18,602 nt of DNA, from assembly GCA_018224345.1 (NCBI GenBank), contig JAGTUW010000272.1:1-18602 (forward strand), read 5' to 3'. A program made the position numbers and the translations under genes. Under the pieces are notes generated by a model that saw nothing but the letters and a program-made list of their open reading frames with translations, was not told the origin of the DNA and ran no database searches. This DNA comes from Bacteroidota bacterium. Its GTDB lineage: Bacteria > Bacteroidota > Ignavibacteria > SZUA-365. How positions within the stretch are numbered: the stretch's first letter is position 1; each line of letters begins with the position of its first letter. Below, in pieces: positions 15,047 to 18,602 of the stretch.

Positions 15047-15072
15047 GTTATATTCCACATTTTTCCAGTCAA
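15047..15072 (-). promoter_or_regulatory. Weak candidate promoter of the DUF3108 gene
   Basis: On the minus strand TTGACT (15072-15067) and TATAAC (15052-15047) each match consensus at five of six positions, but the spacer is only 14 bases, shorter than the usual 16-18. A T6 run (15087-15082) just upstream could end the glycosyltransferase transcript, though no strong stem precedes it. Confidence 0.2.
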
Positions 15073-15103
15073 TGGCAATGCAAAAAACCTTCCTCTCGCA
15101 CGA

Positions 15104-15124
15104 CAGGGATATGCGCCGAGTCGC
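15104..15124 (+). repeat. Copy 2 of an exact 21-bp direct repeat (intergenic)
   Basis: Identical to 9070-9090 in pyrG. Here it lies in the 201-base gap between the family 9 glycosyltransferase gene (ends 15176) and the DUF3108 gene. The flanking bases do not resemble pyrG, so it is not a longer pyrG fragment. Confidence 0.9.
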
Positions 15125-15175
15125 GAAGACAATCCTTGCGATACAGGACGATAACGCTGTTCACCCTCGCTTTCA

Positions 15176-16237
15176 TCAGAAGCGTCCCTTCCGAGAAAAA
15201 ACATCCGGCACCAGGTGATGAGCTGCTTCGAAGGCATCGGAGACAGAAATTCTGCGCATGTCGTCGTGTATCTTACAGGACCGGCGCAGACATGCACTGC
15301 AGGATGGATCAGCTTCGGGAGAAAGAACGGTCGCATGTGCTGTCCGCGGTCCCCAGCGGCGGGCGTTGACCGCTCTCCCGAACGGATAGAACGCGAGGAC
15401 CGGCACACGGCAGGCGGCGGCAATGTGCAACGGGCCAGTGGAATTGGCAATGAAGAGACGCGCCCAGGAAAGCAGGCCGGCGAGCACGTCCAAAGATACA
15501 GGCTCACGCAAGATGTGAATGTGCGCATCATCACCGGAGACCGCCTCCATCAAAGGAAGTTCATCCCGGGTCCCCGTAACGAGCAAGTGTAATTCAGGGA
15601 ACTCCTCACGCAGGCGTCTCGCGAGTGCTGCGAAGTATTCGACCGGCCAGTCTTTCGCCGATTTTCCACTCCCCGGATGCAACATGATACAGGGGAACCC
15701 GGCGTTGTCGTTTGTACAGGAATCGATATTCATCCGCCGCAGAACGGCCCGGCCCGCCTCGCGCTCCGCGTCGCCGACGTTCAGTACAGGTTGCAGGTCT
15801 GCAGGTGTCGCAATCCCGATTTCCTCAAGCAAACCAAGATTGAAGTCCATTTCATGCGCTTGTCCGTCGCGCCGGTGCTCATGCCGGCGATGAGTAAACA
15901 ACGGTGCGTACCAGCGATATCGGCTGCCGATGCGCTGCGGTATACCGGCCAGCGCTGCGGCGATTGCGAGCCGGGGGCGTGGATACGCGAACACGGCACA
16001 ATCAAATTCATGTCCGCGCAGTACGTCAGCAAACCGGCGGAGCCTTCCGTCGAGGTCGCGTCCTCTGATCGTAATGACATCGTCAATACCGGAGGCAAGG
16101 GAGAGCAGGGAACGGGTATACTCCTGCACACAGTAGGTGACATGCGCTGAGGGATCACTTCGCTTGATTGCTTCTGCCATCGGCAAAGTCAGAATGAGGT
16201 CACCGATTCGATCGCTGCGAAAGATGCAGTATCGCAT
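15176..16237 (-). CDS. Glycosyltransferase family 9 protein (ADP-heptose:LPS heptosyltransferase type)
   Basis: The 353-residue protein has a two-domain GT-B layout. The N-terminal nucleotide-sugar-transferase fold opens with YCIFRSDRIGDLILTLPMAE (3-22), close to the family-9 pattern RxDRIGDLILTLP. The C-terminal half has the donor-binding loop LHPGSGKSAKDWPVEYFA (186-203) and NSTGPLHIAAACRVPVLAFY (265-284), where the family normally has G-D-S/T-G-P-hhH. Members add heptose or related sugars to the lipid A-core on the cytoplasmic side. Four cysteines near the end (313-321) are not part of the usual description. AGGAG lies close (two bases) to the ATG at 16237. It follows the TPR gene by 18 bases, so the two are likely co-transcribed. 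The exact acceptor cannot be read from sequence. Confidence 0.9.
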   Translation of the reverse strand: MRYCIFRSDRIGDLILTLPMAEAIKRSDPSAHVTYCVQEYTRSLLSLASGIDDVITIRGRDLDGRLRRFADVLRGHEFDCAVFAYPRPRLAIAAALAGIPQRIGSRYRWYAPLFTHRRHEHRRDGQAHEMDFNLGLLEEIGIATPADLQPVLNVGDAEREAGRAVLRRMNIDSCTNDNAGFPCIMLHPGSGKSAKDWPVEYFAALARRLREEFPELHLLVTGTRDELPLMEAVSGDDAHIHILREPVSLDVLAGLLSWARLFIANSTGPLHIAAACRVPVLAFYPFGRAVNARRWGPRTAHATVLSPEADPSCSACLRRSCKIHDDMRRISVSDAFEAAHHLVPDVFSRKGRF

Positions 16238-16255
16238 GTCTCCTGCACCTGTGGA

Positions 16256-16849
16256 TCAGAAGTTCTCTAAAAACTGCATTGCACGCTGGGCATCGGGCGA
16301 ATCCGGATAGTCCGCGATCAGCTTGTTCCAATGCCTGCGCGCGGTTTCATTGTCCTCCTGCGACGCGGCAAGTGCACCAAGATTGTACATGGCCGTGGTG
16401 TTCTCCGGATCGATGCGCAGAATCCGTTGCGTCACTTCCGCTGCCTTGTCGGGATCGCCATTCTCGAAATGGGCGACAGAGAGATCAAGCAGCACTGCAG
16501 TGTTTTCCGGTGCCGCCTTGTTGTAGCGCTCAAGCAGGGGAACGGCATTCGCAGGCTGATGCGCATCCAACAGCATGCGCGCATAGATGAGTACGTCACT
16601 GGTATCGGATTCCGGCTGAGCTTCGATCTGCTCTTTGAGCCGCTCAAACTCTTCCATGAATGTTTCCATGACGTTCGCGCGACTGGGCTGCCCCTCGGCA
16701 TCTATGTCCGGATGTCCCGGGGGCATTGGCGTATTTGTATGCTCCCCCGCGTGCTGATCCGTTTCATTGTCATCGGGGAGAAGTATGACGATGACAAGAA
16801 CAGCGACGAGAACGACGCCGATGATAATATAAAGACGGGTTGCATTCAT
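16256..16849 (-). CDS. Membrane-anchored tetratricopeptide-repeat protein
   Basis: The 197-residue protein has one N-terminal membrane segment (about 6-24) followed by a hydrophilic His/Pro/Asp-rich linker, a short helix rich in Glu (61-78) and roughly three TPR units (about 84-114, 118-151 and 152-185; for example AVLLDLSVAHFENGDPDKAA and AMYNLGALAASQEDNETA). The short N-terminus and Asn/Thr/Arg before the segment suggest a signal anchor with the repeats outside the cytoplasm. TPRs scaffold protein contacts; the partner is unknown. A purine-rich AAAGGAAG precedes the ATG. It is the first gene of a pair with the GT9 gene and is transcribed divergently from maf, so a role in envelope assembly is inferred from context only. 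Confidence 0.8.
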   Translation of the reverse strand: MNATRLYIIIGVVLVAVLVIVILLPDDNETDQHAGEHTNTPMPPGHPDIDAEGQPSRANVMETFMEEFERLKEQIEAQPESDTSDVLIYARMLLDAHQPANAVPLLERYNKAAPENTAVLLDLSVAHFENGDPDKAAEVTQRILRIDPENTTAMYNLGALAASQEDNETARRHWNKLIADYPDSPDAQRAMQFLENF

Positions 16850-16998
16850 GGTTCTTCCTTTATCTCTTTTTTTTTTTGCCTGTTTGATGCACTATGCAAT
16901 CTGAATGATACGAAAAATACACGAAAGAGCGAGAACCCTTTCGTGATTGCCACGGACTTGCGATATTAGGGAAGCTGACTGAACCGCTCACATCTACT
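16850..16998. promoter_or_regulatory. Divergent intergenic region between the TPR and maf genes
   Basis: These 149 bases separate two oppositely transcribed genes and should hold both promoters, although I found no strong hexamer pair. It contains the perfect 8-bp inverted repeat CACGAAAG (16920-16927) / CTTTCGTG (16938-16945) with a 10-base spacer, in the middle of the gap, and a T11 homopolymer (16867-16877) that would be an A11 run in the TPR gene leader, 17 bases before its start. Confidence 0.5.
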
Positions 16999-17619
16999 AT
17001 GGGTATCGTGCAACATCCATTTTTCATCCTTGCCTCGCGTTCGCCACGCCGACAACAATTACTGCGGCAGATTGGCCTGCGCTTCGACTGTATTCCGAGC
17101 ACCGTTGACGAACGCCTTGATGAGACCGTCCCGCCCGCTGAACATGTCGCTATTCTCGCCGAGCGCAAGGCGCGGGATGTGGCCTCACGGCTGGAGTCCG
17201 GCATCATCGTCGGCGCCGACACGATCGTGGTTCATGAAGGTGAAATTATCGAGAAGCCGACCGACGCAGAGGATGCGGCACGGATGCTGCGCAGACTCAG
17301 TAATCAGCGTCATGATGTCTACACGGCCTTCTCGTTGATGGATGTCCCGTCCTGGCGGGTACTGACGCGGCATGTGCGTACCGAGGTCCATTTCCGGGCG
17401 TTGATGGATGATGAGATCGAGACCTATATCGCCTCAGGGTCACCGATGGACAAAGCGGGAGCGTATGGCATTCAGGATGATTTTGGTGCGGTCTTCGTCA
17501 AACACATTGTCGGGGATTACTACAATGTCGTGGGACTCCCGCTCTGTGATTTTTACTGTGCCTTCCGCCATTTTACCAACAACAGGCATGAAGGATGTGA
17601 TGGGTTCGAAATGGCGTAG
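16999..17619 (+). CDS. maf: Maf-family nucleotide pyrophosphatase (YhdE-type, dTTP/UTP)
   Basis: Maf proteins hydrolyse non-canonical or surplus nucleoside triphosphates to monophosphate and pyrophosphate. The 206-residue protein starts with the phosphate-binding FILASRSPRRQQLL (9-22) and has the catalytic Asp (D73) in VGADTIVV, KP at 86-87 and SGSPMDKAGAYGIQ (146-159). The DKAGAYGIQ form is that of the YhdE group (dTTP/UTP) rather than the YceF group, which is the basis for the substrate call. The ribosome site before the ATG at 16999 is weak. The last 20 bases overlap the next gene. Family members were once described as septum-formation inhibitors. Confidence 0.92.
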   Translation: MGIVQHPFFILASRSPRRQQLLRQIGLRFDCIPSTVDERLDETVPPAEHVAILAERKARDVASRLESGIIVGADTIVVHEGEIIEKPTDAEDAARMLRRLSNQRHDVYTAFSLMDVPSWRVLTRHVRTEVHFRALMDDEIETYIASGSPMDKAGAYGIQDDFGAVFVKHIVGDYYNVVGLPLCDFYCAFRHFTNNRHEGCDGFEMA

Positions 17620-18571
17620 AAAACTGATGTTCTCACTGGCATTCGGTGCCCTGGTGTTCATCGTCCTGACGATTTATGCCGACATCGACGATCTGGCCGA
17701 TGCATTCATGCTGTTCGAATGGACCTGGATTCCGGTGATTCTCACCTGCACACTGCTCAACTACCTGTTTCGCTATTTCAAATGGGATTACTATACTGCG
17801 ACGCTTCAGATACGGCCGAAGACATCCGAGAACCTCATTATTTTCTTTTCTGCCTTTACCATGGCTGTAACACCGGGGAAATTCGGGGAGGTGTTGAAGT
17901 CATATCTGCTCAAGAAAGTCAATGGGACATCGATAGCCCGTTCGGCGCCAATCATCGTGGCCGAACGGCTCACTGATTTCATCGGCCTGATACTGCTGCT
18001 CATTGCGGGTGCATGGGTTTTCGATATCAGTCGTCCTGCGGTGGCGATATTCGCCTTGTTTTTTTTTACGGTGACGCTGCTTCTTGCCTGGCGACGGGGA
18101 TCGCTTGCACTGATCGGTGTTCTCGGTCGTCTGCCGTTTCTCGATCGTTTCGTTACCCAGGCACACGACGCCTATGAAAGCATGCATATCATGCTGCGTC
18201 CACGCCCTATGTTTATCGCCGTAGTGCTGAGCGTCATCGCCTGGTCGTTTGAATGTCTCGGGTACTGGATTATTCTGCATGTATTCGACGCTCCCCCGAC
18301 GCTGATGAAGGCGACTTTCATCTACGCATTCTCCACAGTCGTCGGCGCGGTGAGTATGTTGCCCGGCGGACTCGGCACCACCGAGGGCAGTCTGACAGGA
18401 CTGGCACAGCTCGCAGGAGCAAGCAAGGATATTGCCGTCGCATCCACATTCATTATCCGAAGCGCCACGCTCTGGTTCGCCGTTCTGCTGGGAATCATCG
18501 TGACCTTGTTGTTTCAACATCGCCTTCAGGTCAATCTTGACGAACTTCCGCTCGACGAGTTGAAGACCTGA
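17600..18571 (+). CDS. UPF0104 / lysylphosphatidylglycerol synthase TM-region (flippase-like) membrane protein
   Basis: The 323-residue integral membrane protein has about seven or eight hydrophobic segments (near 8-26, 42-58, 78-92, 124-143, 147-163, 203-226, 236-254, 279-304). The family signature residues are present: TPGKFGEVLKSYLLK (91-105), VAERLTDFIGLILL (120-133) and SMLPGGLGTTEGSLTGL (252-268). It lacks the soluble C-terminal synthase domain of MprF, so it corresponds to the flippase-like part only; substrate unknown, lipid or glycolipid transport is inferred. Possible starts are 17588 and 17600; AAGGA four bases before 17600 favours the latter. A frame extending to 17408 reads through maf and is rejected. 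It overlaps maf by 20 bases and ends 31 bases before the window edge. Confidence 0.85.
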   Translation: MGSKWRRKLMFSLAFGALVFIVLTIYADIDDLADAFMLFEWTWIPVILTCTLLNYLFRYFKWDYYTATLQIRPKTSENLIIFFSAFTMAVTPGKFGEVLKSYLLKKVNGTSIARSAPIIVAERLTDFIGLILLLIAGAWVFDISRPAVAIFALFFFTVTLLLAWRRGSLALIGVLGRLPFLDRFVTQAHDAYESMHIMLRPRPMFIAVVLSVIAWSFECLGYWIILHVFDAPPTLMKATFIYAFSTVVGAVSMLPGGLGTTEGSLTGLAQLAGASKDIAVASTFIIRSATLWFAVLLGIIVTLLFQHRLQVNLDELPLDELKT

Positions 18572-18602
18572 AGCCACGACACTGATGCCGCACACGATCC
18601 CA

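Noticed and set aside
15016..15534. 172-residue minus-strand frame containing RLGAYPC, the same peptide as in PyrG
   Set aside because: The shared peptide is just the 21-bp repeat read in the same frame; the rest overlaps the GT9 gene in another frame and resembles nothing.
17408..17599. 64-residue N-terminal extension of the flippase-like protein
   Set aside because: It reads through maf in another frame, is Arg/Ser-rich, and the start at 17600 has its own ribosome site.
1..18602. Defence island, CRISPR array, prophage, transposon or biosynthetic gene cluster
   Set aside because: No repeats of CRISPR type, no integrase, transposase, nuclease or biosynthetic signature genes are present; nearly all of the sequence is assigned to housekeeping or envelope genes.

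Overview
The window looks like ordinary chromosome from a Gram-negative bacterium of the Bacteroidota/Chlorobiota-Ignavibacteria (FCB) neighbourhood. The best clue is a secreted protein ending in a type IX secretion sorting domain (QNYPNPFNPST... ending KMLLLK). Supporting clues are a glycosyltransferase family 9 (LPS heptosyltransferase-type) gene, a periplasmic DUF3108 protein and moderate G+C (a little over half, by eye). Several starts have clear Shine-Dalgarno sites (AAGGAG type). No tRNA, rRNA, CRISPR array, insertion sequence or phage gene is visible.

Layout: everything from 1 to 16849 is on the minus strand; the last two genes are on the plus strand. Reading the minus strand in its own direction (right to left): a membrane-anchored TPR protein and a family 9 glycosyltransferase (16849-15176); a DUF3108 envelope protein (14974-14159); a tight five-gene run of a deoxyhypusine-synthase-like protein, a CPBP membrane protease, a zinc-ribbon/DUF2007 protein, CdsA and PyrG (13897-8700); the T9SS cargo protein (8504-7536); DnaG primase (7338-5473); a pterin-4a-carbinolamine dehydratase (5270-4986); PyrE (4859-4278); a long-chain acyl-CoA synthetase (4069-2261); and the start of a complex I operon, nuoA-nuoB-nuoC-nuoD, with nuoD cut by the window edge. 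On the plus strand, a YhdE-type Maf pyrophosphatase overlaps a UPF0104/flippase-like membrane protein.

How the genes work together: PyrE and PyrG make UMP-derived CTP, CdsA spends CTP on CDP-diacylglycerol for membrane lipids, and Maf probably hydrolyses dTTP/UTP-type nucleotides. Acyl-CoA synthetase and NuoABCD link fatty-acid activation to respiration. TPR protein, GT9, DUF3108 and the flippase-like protein point to envelope work.

I found no convincing previously undescribed multi-gene system. The observations most worth a second look are an exact 21-bp direct repeat shared between the pyrG coding sequence and an intergenic region 6 kb away, a hairpin with several alternative starts over the DUF3108 translation start, the deoxyhypusine-synthase-like protein without a recognisable catalytic lysine motif, and the zinc-ribbon/DUF2007 protein in a CTP/phospholipid operon. 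No gene-free stretch exceeds 300 bases with the starts chosen here; the longest gap is 13898-14158.
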